A stretch of DNA of 64,000 nt. Origin: Trichomonas vaginalis G3. Its lineage: Eukaryota > Parabasalia > Trichomonadida > Trichomonadidae. Below are positions 30,878-42,658 of this stretch, in pieces (position 1 is the stretch's first letter; each line of letters opens with the position of its first letter). The translations under genes and the position numbers were made by a program. The notes beneath the pieces are model-generated. The model ran no database searches. It was not told where the DNA came from and was given only the letters and a program-made list of their open reading frames with translations. Location of the stretch: positions 9,953,797 through 10,017,796 of the forward strand of contig NC_067204.1 in NCBI RefSeq assembly GCF_026262505.1. Direction: 5' to 3'.

Positions 30878-33800
30878 ATGTATAAAAAGCTATCTAGATT
30901 AGACCATGAAGAAATTAAGAAGTTATTGAAGAATGCTGACATTGAAGTTAGCAAAAGATATGCGACTAACAAATCTTCATTAGCTAAATACCTCAATGAT
31001 TACAGAGGTGTAGTCACTTACGAGAAAATAATGATTACATTAATAACAAAACATTTCCTTTAAATGATGTTCAGGTTAATTTATATCATAAACAAGCGGT
31101 ACCGAAGGAAGTAAGCAGGAAATTATGATATGATAATGTTGATGTAGGTGAAACGAGAAAGAAGAAAAGCGATGAAGAAAAGAAAAATATAGCTGTAAAG
31201 TATGCAAAAGCAATTGCACAATTACGCAAAGCAAACGAAGTTATTAAATCTATAGATGATAAAGCTCTCGATGACGAAAAATGGTTAAAGAAGGATGAAA
31301 ATAATAAACGCAAAAATGTTAAAGCAGGAAATAGAATCATAGATTTTAATATTCGTGAACTCAATGAAGAAAACAGAAATTACCTACATGAACGTTTCGG
31401 TAAAATGTTTATTAGGCTTCTGCAGAAGATAAAAGTAAATTCACAGCAAAAATGGATGATTTGTTATAAACTCGATGGTAAATTTACTAATTCAACATTG
31501 AATATCGAGAACATCGGAGCTTTGCTTCATCAGTTAAAGCAAGAAAACTTTATAACAGAGATTGAAGCAAACGCAGCCGGAATAATTGAAAAACATTATG
31601 ATTTCTTCATGACAAATATTAAGAACCTCGAAGAAATTAAAATGTATGATTTAACTGAATATGAAGGATTAACGATGAGCGATATTAAGAAAGGTAAGCC
31701 ACAGAAGAGAGAAAAAAGAGATGAAAAATTAACAGCACGTCAGCAAAGATTATTAAACAGACTTAAAGAAATAGGAGATAAACAGGATATAGATGATTTT
31801 TGGAATGAAATTCTTGATGAAAAGAGAACGAATAAAAAGAGAAGTGGTGAGTTTTGGAAGTATCTTTGCAGATTACCTATAAATCTTGAACGCTATCAAA
31901 TTTTCAATGAACTTAACAAAAGAACTGCTAAGTTGATGACAGAAGATAACTGCTTCGTTTATGCTTGCATTCAGGCTGGAGTTGATGAGCAGACGGTAGA
32001 CCACATGCGTGAAGTTATTAGAGTTAGAGATTTTCCACAAAGTAAGATTCAGGAAATTTCTAACGCAACAGGCATAGCATTTAATGTTACCATTGGTTAT
32101 TTCAATGACTCTAGACATAATGAAATAAAGAGATATATACCAAAAGAATGTGAAACTGTTCGAACTATTGACTTACTTCTTGTTGAAGACCATTACATGT
32201 TAAATGAAAGATTACCTATGACAACATATTTTATCATAAATTATAACGAAATTCTCAAATCATTAGGCGGCTGGAATATTGAGCGTCAAATGAAAATATA
32301 TAAGAAAAGGGAAAATAGATTTGTTATTGATTCTACGCGAACAACTCCTTTATGGGATATTTTGAAAACATTAAGAGAGTGCAATTACTTTGAACCGTTA
32401 TCTTATGGTGAACTTTTCACTTATACAACAGATTTATATAAACAAAAACTTGCACCGTTTAAAGATTTAAATTATACCCCGAACTACTGTGTTCAGTTAA
32501 AGAAAAAGTCTGAAAGTAAAGATAGTGATAAATCAAAACAAAAATTCATTCCTGAACACATTTTCTTCGCTGACTTTGAATGTAGCACTGATGGAGTTCA
32601 TAAAGCCTTTAACATTTGTTATGATAGTGAAGATGGAAAGATTAGCGAAAGCATTTGGGGTCAAAATTGTGCAACAAAATTTTTAGAAAGAATTCCTGAT
32701 AAAAGTTTAATATATTTTCATAACCTCAGTTATGATATCAATTTCATTTTAAGACATTTAACAGAAATTAGCGGAACACCAATTATTAAGGGTTCTAGAA
32801 CAATGCAGATAACGGGAATATATAAAGGTAAAGCAATCATTATTAAAGATTCATACACTGTTATAAATAAGAAGCTTAAACTATTTCCTGAAATGTTTCA
32901 TTTGCAGTGTGGTGAAAAGGAAGTATTTCCGTATCAATATTATTCAAGCTCTTTATTAGTTAATGATAACAAAACTGGCGTAATTTCTGAAGCGTGTAAG
33001 TTTGTAAAAGATATTGAAACGTTCATGAAAAACATAGATTTAATCGAAAACTGCAGAATAGATGAAAACCATTTCGATTTAGAAAAATATAGCTCATTTT
33101 ATTGCAAACAGGACGTAAGGATTTTAAGAGAAGGTTTTGTTAAGTTCAGAAATGATATATTGAAAGAGTTTGATTTAAACGTTTATGATTACGTTAGCAT
33201 TTGTTCAATCGCTAAAAACTTTTCGAAAACAGAGTATATTTCCCGAATGGAAATTTATATGACCTTTCAAATAAACCAAGAGAATTTATTTCACGCTGTA
33301 TTCAAGGTGGAAGATGTATGCTGTCAGATAACATGAAACAAAAGAGCGAAAAGAAACTCATTGCTGACTTCGATGCTGTTTCATTATATCCTCAGCTATC
33401 GCGAGACTTTATACTTTAGAAGGAATTCCAAAGGTTATGAAGAAAGAAATGTTAAACAGTATATTTGAAACATTTATTCGATGATGACCAGGGCGAGCCT
33501 GAAGGTGAGAAATTCATTTCCGGATTCTTTGTTTTAATAAAAATAACCGAGATTAAGATTAAAAGGCACTTTCCATTAATAACAGTAGATCCAGAATTAA
33601 ACCCGGAGCTAAAGGTTCCAAGAAGTTCTAACACATGCTGTTTAATGTATGTGGACCACATAGCTTTGCAGGATTTAATAAAATATCAGGGCATCAGCTG
33701 CGAAGTATTACAGGGTTACTACTACGATGAAAAAAGAGATTTTAGAATAAGAGATGAAGTAAAGAAATTGTTTGAATTGAGATTAAAGTATAAGAAGGAA

Positions 33801-34622
33801 GAAAATCCGCTACAAGAAAATATTAAATTAATTTTGAACAGTATTTATGGAAAAACTATTTTGTCCCCGATAGAGTCGAAAATTAAAATCATTGATGATA
33901 AAGATGCTGTTAGGTATACCATCAGAAATTATAACCATATCATTAAATTTGAAGGTTTAGATGGTTCGGATAAAACTATTTTCAAACTAACTAAAAGCAT
34001 TTGCAGACACTTTAACTTTTGCCCCTTAGGTGTTAATATCTTATCTATGTCGAAACGTATCATGAATGAAGTATTTTGCACTGCTGAGGATATGGGACTT
34101 CAAATCTTCTACCAGGACTGTGATAGCATGCATATTTTCAATGAAGACATACCACGTTTAGCTCGGGAATTTCAGAAAAGATATGGTCGTGAATTAATAG
34201 GAAAGAATTTAGGTCAGTTTCATTCAGATTTTGCAGAAATCACAAAAGATAAACAAAGTTTAGCTTACAAGTCGATATTTTGTGGAAAGAAGACTTACAT
34301 AGACCTTTTAATAAATGACATTGGTGAAGTTGCATTTCATGCACGTATGAAAGGCGTAAAACAAGATGTCATTGCTTTAACCGCTAACGAAATGTTTCCT
34401 GACGCAGTACAATGCTATTATAATGAAGATAAGAACATTCATATTCCTCAGGGAAAATATGATAAAGATTCTGAGTTCAGTATAATGAAATTATATCAAG
34501 CCCTTCACGATGGTCAGGAAATCGCATTTGATTTATGCAAATCAACAGCACCCTGTTTTGAAGAGAAGTTTAACTTTTCAATAACGACTAAAAATACTTT
34601 CATCAGGAAATTAAAGTTCTGA
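30878..34622 (+). pseudogene. protein-primed family B DNA polymerase, broken
   Basis: Over about 3.7 kb all key motifs can be seen. Exonuclease motifs are FFADFECS, FHNLSYDINF and YCKQDVRIL. Polymerase motifs are DFDAVSLYPQLS, LILNSIYGKT and YQDCDSMHI. The long insert between exonuclease and palm and the overall order match Polinton protein-primed polymerases, which replicate linear genomes from a protein bound to the ends. The gene has about three breaks, so it is a fossil. It follows the minus-strand gene at 30311. Confidence 0.88.
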
Positions 34623-34673
34623 AGTCATTTATGATATAATATATTTTTATCGTTCAAGACAAAAATAAACTTT

Positions 34674-35240
34674 TCATATTAAATTATGTAAGCGTTTGAA
34701 TTTACTATACGTAATGCATGTTCTTTTTCCATTAACATCATAAACGTTAACATATAATGAACCATTTATGTTTTCATTAATGTATAGTTCTTTATACTGA
34801 CGACCGTTATAATAATAAAACAAATCTGCATTGATGTCGTAAAATAAATCCTCAAATTCATGATTTCCATAATGTGAAACAGTAATTGAATTTTCACTGA
34901 TTTCATCAACGAAATTATATTCTACTCCATTTGCTTTACTTCTATTTCTATTATTTGTAGAACTTGAACACCAATGTAGATTATCAATCTTATTATTATT
35001 TCTTACTTTATCGTAATGGTCAACTTCCCCAAAACTACCAGGATTATCAATCCACTGAATAGCTATTAACCTATGCTTAAGATATTTTTTACCGTTAAGG
35101 GTTAATCTTATATATCCATTCTTTTCTTCATACTCACTGACAGTCTTTCCGTTTTTCTTTCTTATTATTTGATACGGATATTTTGTGTTAATTTCGTAAT
35201 CTTCATCAGCTACTAATGTTTCCCAGTTATTATTTTCCAT
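34674..35240 (-). CDS. NUMOD4/HNH homing endonuclease (188 aa)
   Basis: The N-terminal NUMOD4-like part reads WETLVADEDYEINTKYPYQI and onward, with LNGKKYLKHRLIAIQWIDNP. The HNH core reads VDHYDKVRNNNKIDNLHWCS, followed by a C-terminal tail ending SKFKRLHNLI. It resembles the remnant at 6051-6755. Such enzymes nick or cut DNA and mobilise themselves. The gene looks whole and sits between the polymerase and capsid genes, tail to tail with the polymerase. The ATG follows TTATTTTTATAAAACG. Confidence 0.88.
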   Translation of the reverse strand: MENNNWETLVADEDYEINTKYPYQIIRKKNGKTVSEYEEKNGYIRLTLNGKKYLKHRLIAIQWIDNPGSFGEVDHYDKVRNNNKIDNLHWCSSSTNNRNRSKANGVEYNFVDEISENSITVSHYGNHEFEDLFYDINADLFYYYNGRQYKELYINENINGSLYVNVYDVNGKRTCITYSKFKRLHNLI

Positions 35241-35295
35241 CGTTTTATAAAAATAAAAAAATCAGAAAATTAAAAATTAACTACATTTATTTTTT

Positions 35296-36867
35296 TTACT
35301 CTTCACCTCCATCAGCAGCTAAATTATAATCATCAATTATAACAACAGGGATGCCGGCTGGTCTAACTTGAATAGCGAAACAAGCATTTCTAAGAAATCC
35401 TAATAAAGGTTTGACAGTGTATTTTTCGCTTATATTTGTATCATCAGCTTTAACACCTAATTTATATGTAATTGGTGCCGTTGATGTTTGACCCTGTTGA
35501 AATGTGAAATCAGTTTCCGTAGGGAATCCACAGAGGAAATGAGTGTTATCGTATGATTCATATAAATGTTTAACGCTTCCATCATCAATTAACGCCCTCA
35601 TCACATCTTCATTAAATCCTATCATATCGTTATTTGTATTGCATGCATTAGCAACCATTTCATAGAAACAGGACCATAAGAGCTTCGGGTTCAGCTGGCA
35701 TACTTCCATAAGCACCCATTGATAATTGAAGGGTTTCAAATTGAGGATTTTCGAAATTTACGATATAATTATCATTCTTCCTAAATAAAGCCCAAATGCT
35801 TTTAACGTTAATTGGTGTATAAGCTGCTGTGAAAGTTGCTGATGGTGAACCTTTACTGAACGAACCGTCCATAGGAATCCAGTCCATTACTTTAATTGGA
35901 AAACATAAAGCTTGTGATGTATAATGATCGACTAATTCAGTGTAAATATTTGGATCGAGTGAAAATGCTTTAGGATGAATGAAGCAATCAATGAATTCAG
36001 CTGATTTCTTCGTTAATCTTTGTTCAACTGTTGAAACAGTAATTTCACCATTTGATTTGAAACTGCTGTTATCATATTGAATGGTTCATTCCATGGAACA
36101 AATTTATTAGTTGGTGGGCATAATTATCTTTTACCTGACTGATTAAAGAAGGATTATGAGCTAAAATATCTTCTACCGGCAGTGCTGTTACCTGGAATGC
36201 ATCGCTACTAAATTTAACCTTTAACTGAATGTTGCCTGCAAAAGCAGGAATAAATCTAATAACTTCTAGAATAAGGAATTTACGACATGGAATCTTTATT
36301 TTAATGTCAAAATTAATTTCAGCTCCTGCAACTAAAGGTCCTGAGATAATTTGACCTGTTCGAACTGTTCCAGAACGTTTCCATACATCTTTATGTCTCG
36401 TTTTTGAGAAAACATCAACTTTCTTTATTTGTTCTGTAGTCTGTGAATTAGAAATGATATATGCTTCTTCTCTTGCGTTATCCTGACTATAAATAACTCT
36501 TCCATTTGCTAATAACTGATATGCTTCAATGGTGTAAATTGATTCATCAAAAACGCCAAAGAAACCTGGAGAATTAGTATTTGGAATTGATGAAGCCAGT
36601 AATAGCTTTATCCAGGATATATTTACTTTTATAGGTAGTTGTAAGGAATGTGTTATAAAGGTCTAGCATATTTTCACCTGGCGGAGATAAATTGAATGTG
36701 ACCCAGTTATGATCCTTTGCGCTTCCTGGTTGTGATGGAATTTTTGCATCGATATATCTTCTATTAGTATCACCAATATTAATTGCATTATCGATTACCT
36801 CAAAATATGAACGAATTTGATGGATATGTTCAGCTGGTGTAAATTCGTTAAGCTGTTCGTTTTGCAT
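35296..36867 (-). pseudogene. probable major capsid protein gene, broken
   Basis: A minus-strand coding region able to encode about 520 residues, starting MQNEQLNEFTPAEHIHQIRS. The size, the beta-rich composition and the lack of enzymatic motifs fit the double-jelly-roll major capsid protein of Polintons. It is broken in several places. The assignment rests on length, position and style; I cannot confirm the fold by eye. Confidence 0.6.
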
Positions 36868-36893
36868 GTTTTATGTTAGATAAAAATATTTAT

Positions 36894-37364
36894 TTAGTTT
36901 AATATTCTAACTCTTCTTCTTAGTTGAGGAATTTGTTTCTTTTGTTCAATAATTTCATGTTTTACGTTTTTCACAAACTCTTCATTAATTTTGGTTTCCT
37001 GCTCTTTTACTGGTGGGTCTGGATTTTTTGATTCCGTTTGCTTTTCAATGAAATTTACAAATTTAGCTATTAATTCTTGATTCGTTATCGAAAGTACATC
37101 GGGTTTAGGTTCTGGTTTAGGTTCTAGTTTAGATTCCGTTTCCTTTATCGTGGGCTTTGTCCTGACAGCCTCACTGTCTTCCGCTTTTGTTTCAAGTTTA
37201 GGTTTTATATCTATTTTATCAGTTTCTGAATTCGTTAATGGAACTCGTCTTTTTCTTACATAAATTTTTCCATCTTTACTTGTTGATACATAATATAATG
37301 GATGCTGAATTCCTCTTGCATCATTTAATATAATCGATTGTCTCTCAGATTTTGATAGGCTCAT
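36894..37364 (-). CDS. unknown Maverick protein (156 aa), proline/lysine-rich middle
   Basis: The N-terminus MSLSKSERQSIILNDARG is followed by a short beta-like stretch (HPLYYVSTSKDGKIYVRKRR). Next is a charged, repetitive middle with PKPEPKPD and TKPTIKETES, then a coiled-coil-prone C-terminus ending LRRRVRILN. It lies directly upstream of the capsid-type gene on the same strand, 26 bases away. It could be a virion-associated linker; the function is not shown. Confidence 0.5.
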   Translation of the reverse strand: MSLSKSERQSIILNDARGIQHPLYYVSTSKDGKIYVRKRRVPLTNSETDKIDIKPKLETKAEDSEAVRTKPTIKETESKLEPKPEPKPDVLSITNQELIAKFVNFIEKQTESKNPDPPVKEQETKINEEFVKNVKHEIIEQKKQIPQLRRRVRILN

Positions 37365-37414
37365 ATTTAATTCAAATAAAATTTTTAAATTTTGAATTTT
37401 TTATCGGTAATCAA

Positions 37415-37648
37415 ATGAGTCAGGGATTAGATATTGAAGCCATCAAAAAAGAAATTCGTGAGCAGATATTAACAGAACTAAAGACATAAAAAACAGAAGA
37501 AAAACCACAAAAACCAAAAAGGAAATTAAGTGAAAAGCAGTTAGCCGCATTAGCTGCAGGAAGAGAGAAGAACCCAAGAATGAAAGCAAAAAGAGAACGT
37601 GAGGCTAAAGAAAAAGCTGAAAAGGAAAAGGTTCAAGAGGCTCATTGA
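37415..37648 (+). pseudogene. short lysine-rich protein remnant
   Basis: Starts MSQGLDIEAIKKEIREQIL and continues as a strongly basic, alanine/lysine-rich helix (KRKLSEKQLAALAAGREK and onward). It is broken once. It ends at a GC-rich mini-palindrome (GGCTCATTGAGCC). Confidence 0.35.
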
Positions 37649-37718
37649 GCCTCATGAGGGTCGAAGACCCTTTTCCATTGAGAAGAAAGAATAAATGATA
37701 TATTTTTGTTTGTAATAA

Positions 37719-38558
37719 ATGTATAGACAAGTACCTTTAACAGTTGCTTTCAGTTCTGAAAACGAAAATGCCAAAATAAATGGAAATAGAATTACCTTTA
37801 AACTACCTATTGACTGGACTGTGAATATAAATGAAAAATATATTGGTTTATCAAATATGTATATAACGCGAGGATTTAGAAAGGTTGAATTTGAGCTTGA
37901 AGTTGTTGTTATAAACGATACACAAGAATTTAAGCAAACTATTCACATATATAAATATTTCAAAGACGACACAACATTATATGAATGCATGAATGATTTT
38001 AATGAAATTTTCGAAAAGAAATTTAACAAAAACGCTTTAGGATTAAATGTGTATCTTGATAAATTAGGTGAAGAAGGAATTCAACCACAAATTATAGACT
38101 TTCATTATGAATTTATTGAACAAATAGATGATTCACATACATGCACATTTGTTATATACTCGCCGTTTAATGAAGTAGCAGAAAAGAGACAAAGTGATTT
38201 TAGGATAGGTTTTAAAATTTCTCAGTATAATGAAGACTTCATGAATGTATTTAATTATAAACCCGGAGAAGAACGAACAGTGTTATCACCAATAATAACA
38301 TATAATGTCTGGGACAGAAAACAAGTCATTTTATATTCAAATATCGCTAAAGGGGTTGAAAATGAATTTATCGGTCATACTAGAGCATCACCATTAACAA
38401 ATATTAAATATTATAAGTTATCAGGAAATAATAGAGAGTTTTGGATTGATATGTATTCTACACACGATCATAAATGCCCCGTTGTGTTACCCGAAGACGG
38501 AAAGGATGTTTTCTTCCTTGAGGCTCAGTTACTGAATTCAACTATCGCAACTTTATAA
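37719..38558 (+). CDS. virion-type protein (279 aa)
   Basis: A beta-rich 279-residue protein, MYRQVPLTVAFSSENENAKI at the start and FFLEAQLLNSTIATL at the end. It shares style and some phrase order with 21535-22314 and the broken gene at 18663-19550. It is the last gene before the right terminal repeat. It is likely structural; no family is assigned. The frame looks whole. Confidence 0.55.
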   Translation: MYRQVPLTVAFSSENENAKINGNRITFKLPIDWTVNINEKYIGLSNMYITRGFRKVEFELEVVVINDTQEFKQTIHIYKYFKDDTTLYECMNDFNEIFEKKFNKNALGLNVYLDKLGEEGIQPQIIDFHYEFIEQIDDSHTCTFVIYSPFNEVAEKRQSDFRIGFKISQYNEDFMNVFNYKPGEERTVLSPIITYNVWDRKQVILYSNIAKGVENEFIGHTRASPLTNIKYYKLSGNNREFWIDMYSTHDHKCPVVLPEDGKDVFFLEAQLLNSTIATL

Positions 38559-38993
38559 GAAAATTCACAGGGTTAGAAATGAGGTTAGATATCGGGTTAG
38601 ATCTACCCTAAGCCGCGTAGCGGCGAGATGGGCTCAAAGAGCCCTCTAAATTAATTTTATCATTTATGAAAAATTTAGTATATACAGAAATTAAAAAATT
38701 TTTGAGTTAATTTATTTTTAAGTTTATTTTTACTCTGGGTGTTAAAATCTATGATAAAAAAAATAAATAAAAAATTTTAACGTTAATTTTTAAGTTTATT
38801 TTTTAAAAATTATTTTTTTATTTTGTGAAGTGTCAAAAATTTGAACGTTAATTTTTAAGTTTATTTTTTAAAAATTATTTTTTATTTTTGTAAATGTCAA
38901 AATATTTTACGTGTCAAACGGTTTTTTGCAGATTCTAGTAATTTGAGTACTAAGGGGCGTAGACCCTTGGTACCCAATTACATGATACTAACT
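38559..38993. repeat. right terminal inverted repeat of the Maverick
   Basis: Reverse complement of 16460-16935, ending CATGATACTAACT. It includes the tip hairpin at about 38938-38984. The stop codon of the last gene almost abuts its inner edge. An apparent reading frame from 38943 runs out of this repeat into the host gene and is an artefact of the insertion. Confidence 0.93.
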
Positions 38994-38998
38994 GTAGG
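38994..38998. repeat. target-site duplication, right copy (GTAGG)
   Basis: Matches 16455-16459 and restores the host frame (PLVGVDSIFEI) when counted once. Confidence 0.85.
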
Positions 38999-40367
38999 TG
39001 TTGATTCAATCTTTGAGATAGGATGGATTAATAGAGAGATTCTTCCGCATTCGAAACAATCATTCAATGTATTATTAGTTATTGGCAAATATACAAGAAT
39101 TCCACCTATAATAAAGCTCGATGACTTGGAAACATTCAGAATCAAAGATGACACTGTCACTGTAACTGGAGAATATTCTTCAATCTATGATGATAGCATA
39201 ATTACACTTAAGTACAAGTATGGAGATACAGACACAGAACATACTGTTGAGCAACATTCTGTCAAAGAAAATGGAAGTCAAAAGCATTTTTCATTCGATT
39301 TTATTGCTGGACCAGAAAGAACAAAGAATTTGATTGTTTGGGTTGAAGATGAAGATCATAGAAAGTCCGAAGAAGTGAGCAAAGAAATAACAGCAAATGT
39401 AATTCCAACTATTTCCTTTGCAAAAGAACCAGTAAAGACATGTTTGATTGGGGATGAAATTCCCTTCGAAATTCAAGTAAATGATGATAAAAGCGCAAAA
39501 ATAACATATGAATTTGGTGGAAAAAAGTTTGAAGAAGAGGAATTCACAATACTTGAGAACACCCCACAAACTAAGAAGTTCACATTGAATACAAAGGAGT
39601 TGGATGAAGGCAAATACAAACTTGCAATTACTGTTGTTGATAATGATAATTGTAAATGCAAGAGTGACATTTCATTTGAAATACAAGTTAACAATCATCC
39701 AAGACCCATCTTTGAATCAGGACCAAATGTCACATATCCATTAAAGATTGAACCAGGAAGTCAAGTATCAATATCAATGAAAGTAAAGAATCCATCTACA
39801 ATCAACTATACATTCAAAGCAGAAATTAATGGAGAAATTTACGAATTTGTTATTCCACCTACAGAAAATAATGAAGCCACAGATTACTCATTTAACATAA
39901 CAATTCCAGAGAAATCAGAAAATGCAGATAACAAAGTTGTTATATTCATTATGGATGACAGAAATAAAGAAGTAAGTAAAATTGAAAAGCCCAATGACAA
40001 AAAAGAGCAAACAGAAGAAGAGGATCATAGTAAACCTGAAGGCAATACAACATCCGGAGGTGATAATGCAACAGAACACGATGCCAAAAAGAAGAAGAAG
40101 CAAATATACATGATAATTGGCGCAGCAGTTGGAGCTGTAGCTCTAATTACTTTAGTAAGTTTACTAATATTCTTCCTTGCAGCAGGAAAACGAAATGAAG
40201 AAGAAGAGGAAGAAAACGAAAAAGATCAATATATTGATGCTGTGGATATCAATGAAGAAACTGTTATATCCGCAGAAGATGGTAGAAGCGCAATAAATTC
40301 ACAAAAAGTTTTCACTCTTGATGTTGAGAACGGTAATGAATTCACACAAGAAGAGTTTGTGTTGTAA
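38994..40367 (+). pseudogene. host type I membrane surface-type protein, 3' part, interrupted by two elements
   Basis: About 458 codons remain, beginning VGVDSIFEIGW. It has two to three Ig-like or cadherin-like beta domains rich in N, D and E, with several N-glycosylation sites. A lysine stretch and one membrane segment (IYMIIGAAVGAVALITLVSL) follow. The cytosolic tail is acidic (NEEEEEENEKDQYIDAVDIN) and ends EEFVL. It aligns along its whole length with the C-terminal two thirds of 45414-47312, including the same tail motif (YVDAIEINEETV/YIDAVDINEETV). The open frame here is uninterrupted, but the gene is split upstream by the Maverick and, 34 bp further, by the other element. It is therefore presumably inactive. 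The role is unknown; the topology fits a cell-surface protein. Confidence 0.85.
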
Positions 40368-41163
40368 CAAAAAATATAAAGTGTTTATTTTAATGAAACA
40401 AATAAAAATATATGAATAAATTTATTTTTCGTTTTTTTGATCAAACTTATATGGATTATTAATATAAATAGTATAAAAGATGAATTGTAATAGAATTACC
40501 AAAAATTTTGCTAATTATTCTGATTTTATAATTTCATTATGATATGAAGTAATAAATATATTTAACATTTGTACTAATTGGTCTTTTTAAGTTCATGGAA
40601 TGGTGAAGCTTTGTTCTGGAATGCACTTAATATTTCAAATTAGATTTTATCAATTTATGGCACATATTTCACGCTTTCAGTATAATGTTGAATCACTATT
40701 AAAATATCTTAAATTTGAATAACATTACCATTTTTCATTACATGAATATGACATAATTGCTCTTATGAACTATGATATGCTACTTCAATATCATAAGCAA
40801 TACATCTGACATAATATAATTGATTTTTATAAATGTTTTCTTTTTCAAATTCCGTTATTTGCAAAACCATATCTGGTTCATGGCCTTATCTAACAATCCT
40901 AGCGACAAGAAGCATTAAAATTATAATGTTTCTCTTTAATTTTTAGTCGTTTGAGAAAAATAACTTTGATAAATGCATGAATGCAATTTCAGTATTTAAA
41001 AAAGTATCTACGACAAATAATAATTTCCACTATTATATTTAATCGATTTTATATTTAGAGCTTCTCAATATAACAAAAAAATGTAAAAAAGGCCACAAAA
41101 TTATATTAGTTTATAAATTGAAAAATCAATACCTATTACTTATAACAAACTGATATTATAAAC
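40368..41163. other. intergenic, AT-rich, no gene seen
   Basis: This is the downstream region of the interrupted gene, about 75-80% A+T. I see no open frame of interest, no RNA gene and no clear repeat. Confidence 0.6.
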
Positions 41164-42658
41164 TAAGGATGTCAATTTGGAAGAAAAGTGAGAAAATTCC
41201 TAAAATGCTAAAAATGAATTTTCCAAACATATTTTTTTATCTCATTTTTTTGATTTTGAAAAAAATTTGGAGAGAAGAACTCTTCGTTTTTTGAAATTTT
41301 ATCACGATGGTTTTTAAAGTATATTAGACACATGTATTGATATTACTATTTTTGTATATTTTGAGAGAAAATCCCTAAAAAGTGAGAAAATCTAAGACGG
41401 TTTGAGAAAATATATAAACTATTGAAAATTTGAATTAAACTTCTAATTTGGAAAAAAGAAATTTGGAAAGAAGAAAAATCAAAAATCGAGATTTAGACTC
41501 AGCATCAAATGGAGAACAAAATGTTTCTTCATATGAAGGGAAAAAATTTTCTGTGAAGAAATAGAGTTTTTAAAATTTTATTGTATGTAATGAAATAAAC
41601 AAATATTAAAATTATTTTTTGATAACAAGAAAATTCCCAACAGAAAATATTTGAGACAAAGAAAAAAAGAAAATTGAAAAATATTACTCTCCTTTATATT
41701 TCATGAGATTTTAATTTATTCTCATAAAATTGACAATTTATACGTTTAGATGAAAAATAAGTGATTTTGGTTGAAATAAAAATTACTATTTGCTTACAGC
41801 TATCAAATAGATTTTTGCTATTTTGATTAAAAATTTGTTAATCAAATTAATAAATTTTTTCTAAATATCTTAAATATCTGGATCACTCACATATACAATG
41901 AATTGAACGATAAAAATAATACAAACTCAACTAAGTTTCCTGTCTTTCAACTAAAAAAAATTATGCAAATTAAATTAAATTGTTTATTCAAATATAAAAC
42001 AAAGATGAAGTAATTACAGTTATCATAAACTTTATGAATAACTCTGTAATTGGTTCAGATTTTCGTAAAAATATTTTATTAATATCGATAAGAATACGTT
42101 TACCTACTATCACAACATATCGATAAACAAGAGTAGAGTGATTTTTATCATCGAAACTTTTTAAAAGCTGTAAGCTGGAAGTAAAAATCTTGTTTTTTCT
42201 GAGTTAGTTGTAGAACGATTGATGCACGAGTTATCATTGTGATGTAGAAGGATGTCAATGTACTGACTGAAGGATATGAAGTGAATTGAATTTCATTGAA
42301 TTTCAATTTGATCAAAATTTGTTGAAATGATATGAATGTGTCAACTTCTGTATCACTCTCTTTCACTCCTTCCCTATTTTTTCGAGAACGAAGCTAGCTC
42401 AGCTTTCGCTGAGCGATTTGACACTTTTGATGCCCTAAACGTACATACTCTCAAATTTATCGAAAAAATTATACCACGTAAACTAGTATATTCTTATTTT
42501 AAATATGATATTATCCTTAGAATCCACACTAGAATATATTTAAATCAACTTTTTAAAAAGTTCGAATCCTGCGCGTCTCACTTTTTAAATTTTCCAAAAG
42601 GAAAATTATATTCTCCTAAAATGAAAATAATTTTCCGAATTGACATCCTTATATAAAC
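41157..42658. mobile_element. non-autonomous DNA transposon, 1.49 kb, with 7-bp duplication
   Basis: The element spans 41164-42651. Both ends carry TAAGGATGTCAATT in inverted orientation, and similarity continues imperfectly for some 50 bases (for example ATTCCTAAAATG against ATTTTAGGAG). It is flanked by TATAAAC at 41157-41163 and 42652-42658. The interior is AT-rich and has no transposase. Short frames inside it (such as 42336-42656) are not protein-like. The superfamily is not assigned; a 7-bp duplication is unusual for the common groups, and an 8-bp duplication with one change is possible. Confidence 0.75.

Larger units (their letters stand above)
16460..38993. mobile_element. Maverick/Polinton, about 22.5 kb, both ends present
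   Basis: Bounded by terminal inverted repeats and a GTAGG duplication. The gene set is typical of the family: retroviral-type integrase (25308), protein-primed type B polymerase (30878), packaging ATPase (19567), probable major capsid gene (35296) and other virion-type genes. Added genes are a D5-like helicase, KilA-N, HNH and phage-like fibres. I do not recognise an adenovirus-type cysteine protease. The polymerase, helicase, ATPase, capsid and one or two other genes are broken, roughly ten breaks in all, while the integrase, fibre, KilA-N and HNH genes look whole. Near-identical ends and a clean duplication suggest a fairly recent insertion of an already decaying or since-decayed copy. Confidence 0.95.

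Noticed and set aside
38943-38993. Start codon of the host surface gene at 38943
   Set aside because: This ATG lies in the Maverick's terminal repeat; host sequence begins at 38994.
42336-42656. 106-codon frame in the 1.49-kb transposon
   Set aside because: The composition is not protein-like, it crosses the element border, and no transposase motif is present.
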